9,277 nucleotides of DNA from NCBI GenBank assembly GCA_007122945.1, contig SKSP01000017.1, forward strand, positions 1 to 9,277, given 5' to 3'. Below, in pieces: positions 1 through 6,390 of this stretch (position 1 is the stretch's first letter; every line of letters starts with the position of its first letter). Source of the stretch: Ilumatobacteraceae bacterium. Its GTDB lineage: Bacteria > Actinomycetota > Acidimicrobiia > Acidimicrobiales > Ilumatobacteraceae. Under the pieces are notes generated by a model, which searched no databases, was not told the DNA's origin, and saw only the letters and a list, made by a program, of their open reading frames with translations. Made by a program: the position numbers and the translations under genes.

Positions 1-2
1 CG

Positions 3-539
3 CCGGTCGCGGCGCGGTCGTCGGGCGTCGCGGCGCCGATCGAGCCGCGCCGGCTCGGCCGACCGCTGGCCGGCGTGGCGGTCGGCCTCGAGGTCGACTA
101 CGCCTGGGTGTGCTACCGCCAGGTCGTCGACGAGTGGGCGCAGCTCTTGCGCCGTGACCGGGCCACGCCCGAGGCGCTGTGGCTCGAGACGAACCGGAAC
201 GACAAGGTCCGCAGGACCCCCGAGCAGTTGCGCGACGACATCGACCAGTGGTCGCGGCTCGTCGAGTGCGGCGTGGTCGGACTCGGCAATTGAGGCTCGT
301 GCACGGCGGGCAGTGTGCTCTCCACCGTGAACCTGCTCCGGCAGGGCAAGCCGGCCGTCGCGGTCGTCACCGCGTCGTTCGCCGATCTCGCCACCCGTAT
401 GGCCGAGCACAACGAGGTGCCCGACCTGCCGATCGTGGTGCTGCCGTACCCGCTCGAGGACGAGCCCGAGGAGTACGTTCGTCAGGTGGCCCGTCGCGCC
501 TACCCGGAGTTGCTCGACAAACTGGGGGTGGTGCGGTGA
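3..539 (+). CDS. UGSC-family selenoprotein (5' end outside window), TGA at 291-293 read as selenocysteine
   Basis: The reading frame is open from the left edge, meets TGA at 291-293, and continues in the same phase to the true stop TGA at 537-539 (178 residues in the window, Sec at residue 97). The codons after the TGA give Gly-Ser-Cys, so the site reads GLGN-U-GSC-TAGS, the signature of the UGSC family, whose members carry Sec or Cys at this position. The C-terminal half (VNLLRQGKPAVAVVTASF, then LPIVVLPYPLE) resembles the part of the family after the motif; the UxxCT arrangement also recalls GrdB of glycine reductase. A SECIS-like hairpin follows the TGA. The frame upstream of GTG 75 is open and protein-like, so the start is probably left of the window; GTG 75 is the only plausible internal start. 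Expected role: cytoplasmic selenol/thiol redox chemistry; substrate unknown. It overlaps the next gene by 4 bases. A nonsense-mutated Cys gene is the alternative, but the hairpin and the intact downstream frame argue against it. Confidence 0.87.
291..293 (+). other. In-frame UGA selenocysteine codon
   Basis: TGA lies between AAT (Asn) and GGC TCG TGC (Gly-Ser-Cys) in a frame that is coding on both sides. It makes a U-G-S-C redox motif in which the selenol can pair with the Cys three residues later. Incorporation would need SelA/SelB/SelC/SelD, none of which is encoded in this window. Confidence 0.87.
302..329 (+). promoter_or_regulatory. Putative bacterial SECIS hairpin
   Basis: Lower stem CACGG (302-306) pairs with CCGTG (325-329). 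After an asymmetric internal loop (307; 321-324), the upper stem GGGC (308-311) pairs with GCTC (317-320) with one G-U pair. The apical loop is AGTGT (312-316). The loop starts 18 bases after the UGA and has G at its second position, as bacterial SECIS elements usually do (loop about 16-37 bases downstream, G in the first two loop positions). It lies inside the coding region, as expected in bacteria. The fold was made by eye; a competing GCAC/GTGC pairing in the same stretch is possible. Confidence 0.72.
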
Positions 540-1600
540 GCACCGAGGTGCTCGACAGCGAGCGCTGGCAGGTCGAGCGCGACCCGCTCGCGCTGTACGA
601 GCGGTCGCTCGCGGAGGGGTGGGGCGATGGATTCCCCGTGCTCCCACCGACCGAGGAACGCGTGCTCGAACTGCTCGAGGCCACGCCGGACCCGCCCGAC
701 CGCGTGATCACCGGGTCGATGCATCCTGCGGGCGGCGTCGCGACCGTCGAGAAGGTCGCCGTCAACGCGGCGATGGCGGGTTGCCTGCCGGAGCACCTGC
801 CCTTCGTCATCGCGGGCGTCGAGGCGATCTGCGCCCCCGGGTACAACCTCTACGGCGTGGGAGCGACGACGGGCAACGCGTTCCAGATGCTGATGGTCAA
901 CGGGCCGGCGCGCGATCGGGTCGGCATCGACTCCGGGTACGCCTGCATGGGCGGAGCGACCGGGCGTGGCTCGCGCACGATCGGCCGGGCGGTGGCGCTG
1001 TGCCTGCGCAACATCGGTGGCCAGCGCGCCGGTTCGACCACGAAGAGCTGCTTCGGTCAGCCCGCCCGGATGGGCATGTGCTTCGGCGAGTGGGAGGAGG
1101 TGTCGCCGTGGCCGTCGCTGGCCGAGCAGCGCGGGTTCGCCCCGACCGACGACGTCGTGCACGCCCACGCCGGCATGGGGACCGTCCCGTTGTGCGACAA
1201 CCGCTTCGACGACGCTCGCGAGCGTGCCTACCTCCTGGCGCGCAGCATCGCCTATCCGGCCAGCAACAAGATGCTCGGCTCGATCTCGATGCAGCGCAAC
1301 GGTGACGTCGTGCTCGCGATCAACCCGGACTGGGCGACCCAGTTCGGCCGCGAGTGGCCCGATGTGGACGATTTCAAGCAGTTCGTGCACGACAACGCCT
1401 GGCAACCCATCGAGCTGTGGCCCGAGTCGCATCGCGAGCTGTGGGAGGACCGTGCCGACGAGCACGGGCGCGTCCACCTCAACGAGTCACCCGAGCAACT
1501 CCACGTCGTGGTGTGCGGCGGGCCCGTCGCGCTGCACGGGGTGTTCCTCCCGAGCTGGGGCGAATCGCTCATGCAGAGCGTCGGGGTGCGCCATGGGTGA
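536..1600 (+). CDS. Conserved protein of unknown function, partner gene of the UGSC selenoprotein (354 aa)
   Basis: The start is GTG 536, whose GTGA overlaps the selenoprotein stop, with a GGGGGTGG ribosome-binding sequence just upstream. The frame is open further 5', but only as a shadow of the selenoprotein gene. The N-terminus carries GWGDGFPVLPPTEERV (residues 28-43), a motif I remember from proteins encoded beside UGSC-family genes. A glycine-rich middle follows (YGVGATTGNAFQMLMVNGP, then GYACMGGATGRGSRTIGR). A double SCFG / MCFGEWEE motif puts cysteines at 172 and 182, leading into SPW...ERGF-like sequence (EEVSPWPSLAEQRGF). No signal peptide or membrane segment is visible, so it is probably cytoplasmic. 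The fixed adjacency suggests it forms a complex with the selenoprotein or supplies its substrate site. No reaction can be assigned; gene-call confidence is high, function unknown. Confidence 0.9.
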   Translation: MSTEVLDSERWQVERDPLALYERSLAEGWGDGFPVLPPTEERVLELLEATPDPPDRVITGSMHPAGGVATVEKVAVNAAMAGCLPEHLPFVIAGVEAICAPGYNLYGVGATTGNAFQMLMVNGPARDRVGIDSGYACMGGATGRGSRTIGRAVALCLRNIGGQRAGSTTKSCFGQPARMGMCFGEWEEVSPWPSLAEQRGFAPTDDVVHAHAGMGTVPLCDNRFDDARERAYLLARSIAYPASNKMLGSISMQRNGDVVLAINPDWATQFGREWPDVDDFKQFVHDNAWQPIELWPESHRELWEDRADEHGRVHLNESPEQLHVVVCGGPVALHGVFLPSWGESLMQSVGVRHG

Positions 1601-2819
1601 CGCGCCGTTCGCGGGGATCCGTGTCGTGGAGGTGGCGAGCTGGCAGTTCGTGCCGGCCGCAGCGGCCATGCTCGCCGACCTCGGCGCGAGCGTCGTCAAG
1701 GTGGAGAACACCGACACCGGCGACGGCCAACGTCGGATGACCGGCGGCGGGCTGATGCCCACCGTCGGCGACCTCGCACTGCCGGTCGAGCAGGCCAACC
1801 GGGGCAAGCGCAGCCTGAGCGTCGACCTGCGCCGACCCGAGGGTCGCGAGGTGCTGGACCGCCTCGTCGCGTCGGCCGACGTGTTCATGACGAACCTCCT
1901 GCCGGGTCAGCGGCAGCGGCTCGGTGTCGACGTCGATGATGTGCGGGCGCTCCGCCCCGACATCGTGTACCTGCGCGCCGAGGGTGTGGGCCGCCTCGGG
2001 CCCGACGCCGGGCAACAAGGTTTCGACCCGACCGCGTTCTGGTCGCGCAGCGGCATCGCCGCAGCGGTCGGCGGCGGCTCTCCGGCCCGGTCACGACCTG
2101 GCTTCGGCGACCGGACGTCCTCGGTCAGCGCTGCGTTCGGGGTCGCCGCGGCGCTGGTGCGCCGGGCGGCCACCGGAGAGGGGGCGGTGGTCGATGCGAG
2201 CCTCTTGGCGAGCGCGTTGTGGAGCAACGCGAGCGACCTCATCTTCTCGGCCGCGGCACAGCGCGACTTCTCCGCGGTCGTGATGGGCTCGCCGTTCTTC
2301 GAGACCTCCGACGGCCGATGGGTGGCGTTCAGCCCCACCAACGAGAACCTGCCGTGGGCCGATCTGTTCGCACGGCTCGGTCGCCCCGATCTCATCGAGG
2401 ACGAGCGCTTCGCGACCCCTGCCGGGCGGGCTCGTCACAAGGGTGCGCTCGACGACGAACTGCGAGCTGCGTTCGGCGCCGACACGCTCGAGCGCTGGCG
2501 TGAGCGGATGATCGGCTTCGAGGGCGCCTTCGCGCCCGTGAACGATCTGCTCGAGGTGACCCGCGACCCGCAGGTGACGGCCAACGACTACCTCACGTGG
2601 GCCGAGGCCGACGACGGGCTGTCGGTTCCGTTGGTGCGCACTCCGGTGCAGATCGACGAGCAGCTCCCGTCACTGGGGCGCGCGCCACGGCTCGGCCAGC
2701 ACTCCCGGGAGGTGCTCGCCGAGCTCGGTTTCGGCGACGCCGAGATCGACACGCTCGTCTCCGCACGCACGGTGCGCGCCGACGAGACCGCGGCCAGCTC
2801 CGAGCCGCGTCCGTCGTGA
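1593..2819 (+). CDS. CaiB/BaiF family (family III) CoA-transferase, copy 1 (408 aa)
   Basis: Family III CoA-transferases move CoA between carboxylic acids; relatives include alpha-methylacyl-CoA racemases. The N-terminus is typical: FAGIRVVEVASW, then MLADLGASVVKVEN with a GDGQRR sequence, then NRGKRSLSVDLRRPEGREVL and DVFMTNLLPGQRQRLGVD. The C-terminal half has SPFFETSDGRWVAFSP and the closing pattern seen in the family (LGQHSREVLAELGF). Length of about 400 residues is normal. ATG 1593 is chosen because the family begins a few residues later; it overlaps the previous gene by 8 bases. Odd point: in VVDASLLASALW the position that aligns by eye with the catalytic Asp of formyl-CoA transferase (FRC) is Ala206; I believe some family members also lack a carboxylate here. 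Acyl acceptor and donor are unknown. Confidence 0.92.
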   Translation: MGDAPFAGIRVVEVASWQFVPAAAAMLADLGASVVKVENTDTGDGQRRMTGGGLMPTVGDLALPVEQANRGKRSLSVDLRRPEGREVLDRLVASADVFMTNLLPGQRQRLGVDVDDVRALRPDIVYLRAEGVGRLGPDAGQQGFDPTAFWSRSGIAAAVGGGSPARSRPGFGDRTSSVSAAFGVAAALVRRAATGEGAVVDASLLASALWSNASDLIFSAAAQRDFSAVVMGSPFFETSDGRWVAFSPTNENLPWADLFARLGRPDLIEDERFATPAGRARHKGALDDELRAAFGADTLERWRERMIGFEGAFAPVNDLLEVTRDPQVTANDYLTWAEADDGLSVPLVRTPVQIDEQLPSLGRAPRLGQHSREVLAELGFGDAEIDTLVSARTVRADETAASSEPRPS

Positions 2820-3958
2820 GCCGCACGCTGGTCGTCCACGTGCCCTACGCCGCCGTGCACGACGTGCTCGATCCCGAGCGCCTGCGCCGAGTCGGCCGCG
2901 ACGCGGCCGAGGAGGTCGACGTCGAGGTGCTCACCACGCCGTGGGGCATCACCTCGGCCGAACGGTTGGCCAGGGCGCGTGATCCGTACTCGGCGGAGCT
3001 CCGCGAGCTCGAGGCGCCGCTCACCGCGGAGCAGGCCGAGGCGTTCGGACGCGCCGAGGTGCTCTTCACGCTCGACGTGCCGCTCGATCTGTCGCGGCGG
3101 GCTCCGAACGTGCGGTGGGTGCAGACCGTGGCCTCGGGGGTCGCGCAGTTCGTGGCCGCCCGCCTCGACGAGGCAGGGGTGGTGCTCACCAACGGCGCCG
3201 GCATCGGATCGACGCCGATCGCCGAGTGGGTGCTGGCGCGGGTGCTGCAGATGGTCAAGTCGCTGCCGGTCCACGACGAGCAGGCCCGTCGGGCCGAGTG
3301 GCGGCGGGCGCCCGGCGGGGTGCTCGAGGGGTCGACGATGGCGGTGGTGGGTCTGGGGGCGATCGGTCGAGCGGTCGCGCGACGCGCCCGCGCGTTGGGC
3401 GTGCACGTGATCGGTGTGCGGCGCTCCGTGGATCACGGCGCGACCGACCCCGACGTGGACGAGCTCGTACCGGCCGACCGCCTGCACGAGGTGTTGCACC
3501 GCAGCGACGTGGCGGTGCTCTGCGCCGCCGGCTCGCAGGCGAACCGCGACCTGTTCGACGCCGCCGCGTTCGCCGCGATGCCGCAGGGCGCGCGGTTCGT
3601 CAACGTGAGCCGGGGCGATCTCGTCGTCGAGGAGGCGCTCGTCGCCGCCCTCGAGTCCGGGCACCTCGCAGGAGCCGCGATCGACGTCGCCCGAACCGAG
3701 CCGTTGCCCCCTCAGGATCCGCTGTGGCAGGCGCCGAACCTGCTGATCTCCCCGCACAGCAGCGCCACCGGCGAGGCGTTCGCACCCCGGGCGCTCGGGT
3801 TGTTCGTCGAGAACCTGGGGCGGTATCTCTCGGGCGAGCCGTTGCTGAACGTGGTCGACCTGGTGGCCCAGTACGGTGCTCCACCTCCGGGGGACCGACC
3901 CCCGGTCGTCCCGGGACCCGACCCGACCCGTGCTGGCGTCCCGGAGGGGGATCGGTGA
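2816..3958 (+). CDS. D-2-hydroxyacid dehydrogenase family protein (380 aa)
   Basis: NAD(P)-dependent interconversion of 2-hydroxy and 2-keto acids is the family reaction. The Rossmann glycine motif is at residues 179-184 (GLGAIG in AVVGLGAIGRAVARRA). The catalytic triad is intact: Arg266 in NVSRGD, Glu295 in ARTEP and His314 in SPHSS. The second Rossmann strand ends in GVRRS rather than an acidic residue, which favours NADPH/NADP; this is inference. GTG 2816 starts in a GTGA overlap with the CoA-transferase stop and has no clear ribosome-binding site, so coupling is likely. The N-terminal substrate domain is longer than in many members (AHDVL...ERLARARDPYSAEL region). After the usual ending (GEPLLNVVDLV) comes a Pro/Gly-rich tail of about 28 residues coded by a hairpin-rich stretch. 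The substrate is unknown, probably a hydroxy acid of the same pathway. Confidence 0.9.
   Translation: MSRTLVVHVPYAAVHDVLDPERLRRVGRDAAEEVDVEVLTTPWGITSAERLARARDPYSAELRELEAPLTAEQAEAFGRAEVLFTLDVPLDLSRRAPNVRWVQTVASGVAQFVAARLDEAGVVLTNGAGIGSTPIAEWVLARVLQMVKSLPVHDEQARRAEWRRAPGGVLEGSTMAVVGLGAIGRAVARRARALGVHVIGVRRSVDHGATDPDVDELVPADRLHEVLHRSDVAVLCAAGSQANRDLFDAAAFAAMPQGARFVNVSRGDLVVEEALVAALESGHLAGAAIDVARTEPLPPQDPLWQAPNLLISPHSSATGEAFAPRALGLFVENLGRYLSGEPLLNVVDLVAQYGAPPPGDRPPVVPGPDPTRAGVPEGDR
3887..3905 (+). repeat. Very GC-rich perfect hairpin in the 3' tail of the dehydrogenase gene
   Basis: CCGGGGG (3887-3893) and CCCCCGG (3899-3905) form a perfect 7-bp stem around the 5-base loop ACCGA. A perfect 10-bp palindrome GTCCCGGGAC follows at 3908-3917. 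There is no T-tract. It lies about 50 bases before the second CoA-transferase start and could be an attenuator, an mRNA stability element, or a former terminator now translated as a Pro-rich tail. Confidence 0.5.
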
Positions 3959-5148
3959 CCGACGCAGCGGGGTCGGCTCCGGCGTCGGACGGTCCCCTCG
4001 CGGGTCTCCGGGTGGTCGAGCTGGCGAATCTCTACGCGGGCCCGTTGGTGGGCGCGATGCTCGGCGATCTCGGCGCGGACGTCGTCAAGGTCGAACCACC
4101 CGAGGGTGAGCCCTTCCGGTCGATCGTGGAGCGCGACCCGGACGGGGGTCCCGGCGTGTTCACCCTGGTCACGCGGAACAAGCGGATGATCGCGATCGAC
4201 GACCGCCGCCCGGAGGGGGTGGAGCTCCTCGGGCGCCTCACGGCCGTCGCCGACGTCGTGGTGGTCAACCAGCCGCGCCCCGTCCTCGAGCGGCTGGGAT
4301 GCACCTACGAGACCCTGGCCGCGCGGAACCCCCGGGTGGTGATGGTCGACGTGACGGGTTGGGGCGAGGGTCCCTACGAGGACAGGGGCGGCAACGGCAC
4401 GATCGCGGAGGCGTTCGCAGGCCTCACGGAGATGCTCCGGGCCGACGACGGGGACCACGGGTTGTCGGCGGCGCTGCTGGGCGACTGCCTCACCGCGCTC
4501 GCCGGCACGATCGGCACGCTCGCCGCCTGCTACTGGCGTGCCGTGGCCAGCGGTGAGGGCCAGTACATCGAGGTGCCGATGTACGAGGCGGTGCTGACCG
4601 CCGTCGCGCCACAGATCACGGGGTACCGTCCGGACGCGCCGGCGCGCGACGCCAGCGGGCTGCGCCGGTCGTTCCGCACCGGTGACGGTCGCTGGGTGGT
4701 GGCGACGGCCTACACCACGGCGCAGATCGGCCGCCTGCTCGCCGCGGTCGGCGTGGACACGTCCGGACCGGACCACGCACCCGGTCCGCCCACCGACGCG
4801 TCGATCCTCACCGAGCTGGTGAAGGACTGGGTGGCGGGCCACGACCTCGAGACCGTGGTCGCCGCGTTCGGCGAGGCGCGGATCCCGATCACGCCGATGA
4901 ACGACGTCGGCGCGGTCCTCGCCGATCCCCACGTGCGGGCGCGCGGTGCCGTGGTCGACGTGGACACGCCGACGCACGGCCGGGTACGTGTCCCCCGGCC
5001 GACACCGCGGCTCCACGGCTCCCCGGCGCGGCTGCCCGGCTTCGCCGAGCGGCCCCTCGGAGCGGACGGTGGCGCGGTGTGTGCCGAGTGGCTCGGTCTC
5101 GACGACGACGAGGTGGCGCGCCTGCACGAGCGCGGTGCACTCGCATGA
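3955..5148 (+). CDS. CaiB/BaiF family (family III) CoA-transferase, copy 2 (397 aa)
   Basis: A second family III CoA-transferase, clearly diverged from copy 1. It shows LAGLRVVELANLYAGPLVGAMLGDLGADVVKVEPP, then GEPFRS, TRNKRMIAIDDRRPEG and the GQYIEVPMYEAVL segment, where Glu211 stands at the position of the catalytic Asp of FRC (acidic, as in many members with the EVPMxE pattern). The C-terminal region with ARIPITPMNDVGAVLADPHVRARG is typical of the family. GTG 3955 has a strong GGAGG at 3943-3947, 7 bases upstream, and overlaps the dehydrogenase stop by 4 bases, so it may be translated partly on its own. It is the last gene of the operon. Two unlike CoA-transferases in one operon suggest two acids are activated, a two-subunit enzyme, or activation plus racemisation; the sequence does not decide. 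Confidence 0.93.
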   Translation: MTDAAGSAPASDGPLAGLRVVELANLYAGPLVGAMLGDLGADVVKVEPPEGEPFRSIVERDPDGGPGVFTLVTRNKRMIAIDDRRPEGVELLGRLTAVADVVVVNQPRPVLERLGCTYETLAARNPRVVMVDVTGWGEGPYEDRGGNGTIAEAFAGLTEMLRADDGDHGLSAALLGDCLTALAGTIGTLAACYWRAVASGEGQYIEVPMYEAVLTAVAPQITGYRPDAPARDASGLRRSFRTGDGRWVVATAYTTAQIGRLLAAVGVDTSGPDHAPGPPTDASILTELVKDWVAGHDLETVVAAFGEARIPITPMNDVGAVLADPHVRARGAVVDVDTPTHGRVRVPRPTPRLHGSPARLPGFAERPLGADGGAVCAEWLGLDDDEVARLHERGALA

Positions 5149-5173
5149 GGCGCGCCGGAGCTCGCTCATCGCC

Positions 5174-5209
5174 CGCTCGATGCGGTCGTTGCGGTCGATT
5201 CGGTCGATT
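5174..5209 (+). repeat. Four tandem 9-bp units upstream of the alcohol dehydrogenase promoter
   Basis: The units are CGCTCGATG, CGGTCGTTG, CGGTCGATT and CGGTCGATT, in exact 9-bp register; the last two are identical, and the last runs into the -35 box. The CGGTCG core occurs at 5183, 5192 and 5201. They could bind an activator or repressor, or be a slippage product. No gene is called here. Confidence 0.65.
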
Positions 5210-5236
5210 GACACCCCTGGTGCCGCGGCCTACCGT
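5208..5236 (+). promoter_or_regulatory. Sigma70-type promoter for the alcohol dehydrogenase / luciferase-like pair
   Basis: A consensus -35 TTGACA (5208-5213), a 17-base spacer and TACCGT (5231-5236) match the TTGACA / TAnnnT form of actinobacterial vegetative promoters. Predicted transcription starts near 5243, giving a leader of about 50 bases before ATG 5296. It is the best promoter match I found in the window. Confidence 0.65.
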
Positions 5237-5295
5237 CCCGACGCGAGCCGACCGGAATCCGGCCGAGCAGTGGAGACGCACCCGAGGAGGGCATC

Positions 5296-6390
5296 ATGGC
5301 TGAGGGCACCGCGACCATGGTCGTGCAGACCGCCCCGGAGACCTACGAGTTGCGCGAGGCCGCGCTGCCCGCGATCGGGGCGGACGACGCGCTCTTGGCG
5401 GTCGAGGCCTGTGGCATCTGCGGGACCGATGTGGAGGTGTTCGAGGGTGGACCGGGTCGGCGCTACCCGCTGGTGCCCGGTCACGAGCCGGTGGGGCGCA
5501 TCGTCGAGATCGGCGACGCCGCCCGCGCCAGGTGGCAGGTCGCGCCGGGGGATCGCGTCGCGATCCACTCCACGCTGACGTGCGGACGCTGCCGGACCTG
5601 CCGGGCGGGCCTGCGCGGCTGCACCGCACCTGAGTTCGCCGACTCCACCATCTACGGGTTCCGTTCGCCCGAGGTGCCGCCCGGCCTGTGGGGCGGGTTC
5701 GCCACGCACCTCTACCTCGCTCCCGAGACGATGCTCGTGCCGATGTCCCCCGACCTGGGCGTGGGGACCGCATCGTTGTTCAACGTGATGGCCAACGGCG
5801 TGGACTGGGTGCTCGACCTGGGCGGTGCCCGGGCGGGAACCTCCGTGGCCATCCTCGGACCCGGACCGCGCGGGCTGGCATCGGTGATCGCGGCGGTGGC
5901 AACCGGGGCCGGACCGATCGCGGTGACGGGCCTCCGCAACGACCGCGAGCGACTGGACATGGCCCTCGAGCTGGGTGCCGATCACGCGATCGACGTGACC
6001 GACGGTTCGGCGGTCGAGGCCGTCCTCGACGCCCTCGGCGACGCGCCCGACCTCGTGATCGACACGACCCCACGGTCGTTGTCCTCGGTGACCGACGCGG
6101 TGAACCTCGCCGGTCGCAAGGGGAAGGTGGTGCTCGCAGGCCTGAAGGGCCACGGCGCGATGGCGCCGATCCCGGTGGACACCGTGGCGACCAAGCAGCT
6201 CACGATCGTCGGCGCCGTGTCGCGCTCGCTCGGCTCGATGGAGCACGCGATCCGGCTCCTCGAGTCGCCGCGCTGGCCGTTCGAACGCATCGCCAGTCAT
6301 GCGTTCGGCCTGGACGACGCGGCGACGGCCGTGCGCTCGCTCACCAGCGATCGTCCACCGATCCACGCCCGTGTGCAGATCGGGGCCTGA
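5296..6390 (+). CDS. Zinc-dependent medium-chain alcohol/polyol dehydrogenase (364 aa)
   Basis: Oxidises an alcohol or reduces a carbonyl with NAD(P). Catalytic zinc ligands are visible: Cys42 in CGICGTD, His63-Glu64 in GHEPVG. The structural-zinc lobe has four cysteines at 96, 99, 102 and 109 (CGRCRTCRAGLRGC). The Rossmann motif is GPGPRG (188-193). No acidic residue ends the second Rossmann strand (VTGLRND), which may mean NADP use. Length is usual for the threonine/sorbitol dehydrogenase-like branch. ATG 5296 has GAGGAGG at 5284-5290, 5 bases upstream. It has its own promoter and abuts the next gene with no gap, so these two form a transcription unit. The substrate is not recognisable. Confidence 0.94.
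   Translation: MAEGTATMVVQTAPETYELREAALPAIGADDALLAVEACGICGTDVEVFEGGPGRRYPLVPGHEPVGRIVEIGDAARARWQVAPGDRVAIHSTLTCGRCRTCRAGLRGCTAPEFADSTIYGFRSPEVPPGLWGGFATHLYLAPETMLVPMSPDLGVGTASLFNVMANGVDWVLDLGGARAGTSVAILGPGPRGLASVIAAVATGAGPIAVTGLRNDRERLDMALELGADHAIDVTDGSAVEAVLDALGDAPDLVIDTTPRSLSSVTDAVNLAGRKGKVVLAGLKGHGAMAPIPVDTVATKQLTIVGAVSRSLGSMEHAIRLLESPRWPFERIASHAFGLDDAATAVRSLTSDRPPIHARVQIGA

Noticed and set aside
179..535. N-terminal extension of the partner gene to 179
   Set aside because: It overlaps the selenoprotein coding frame and reads as Arg-rich shadow sequence; GTG 536 has a ribosome-binding site and a GTGA overlap.
75..539. Two separate small genes (75-293 and 315-539) or a pseudogene broken by a nonsense codon
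   Set aside because: The frames are in phase, the TGA is exactly at the Sec position of a U-G-S-C motif, both sides are protein-like and a SECIS-like hairpin follows.
500..1477. Long minus-strand open frame opposite the partner gene
   Set aside because: Antisense shadow of a well-supported plus-strand gene, with Arg/His/Ala-rich low-complexity translation and no recognisable family.
3712..5214. 500-codon minus-strand open frame opposite the second CoA-transferase
   Set aside because: GC-driven antisense frame; the plus-strand CaiB/BaiF motifs are unmistakable.
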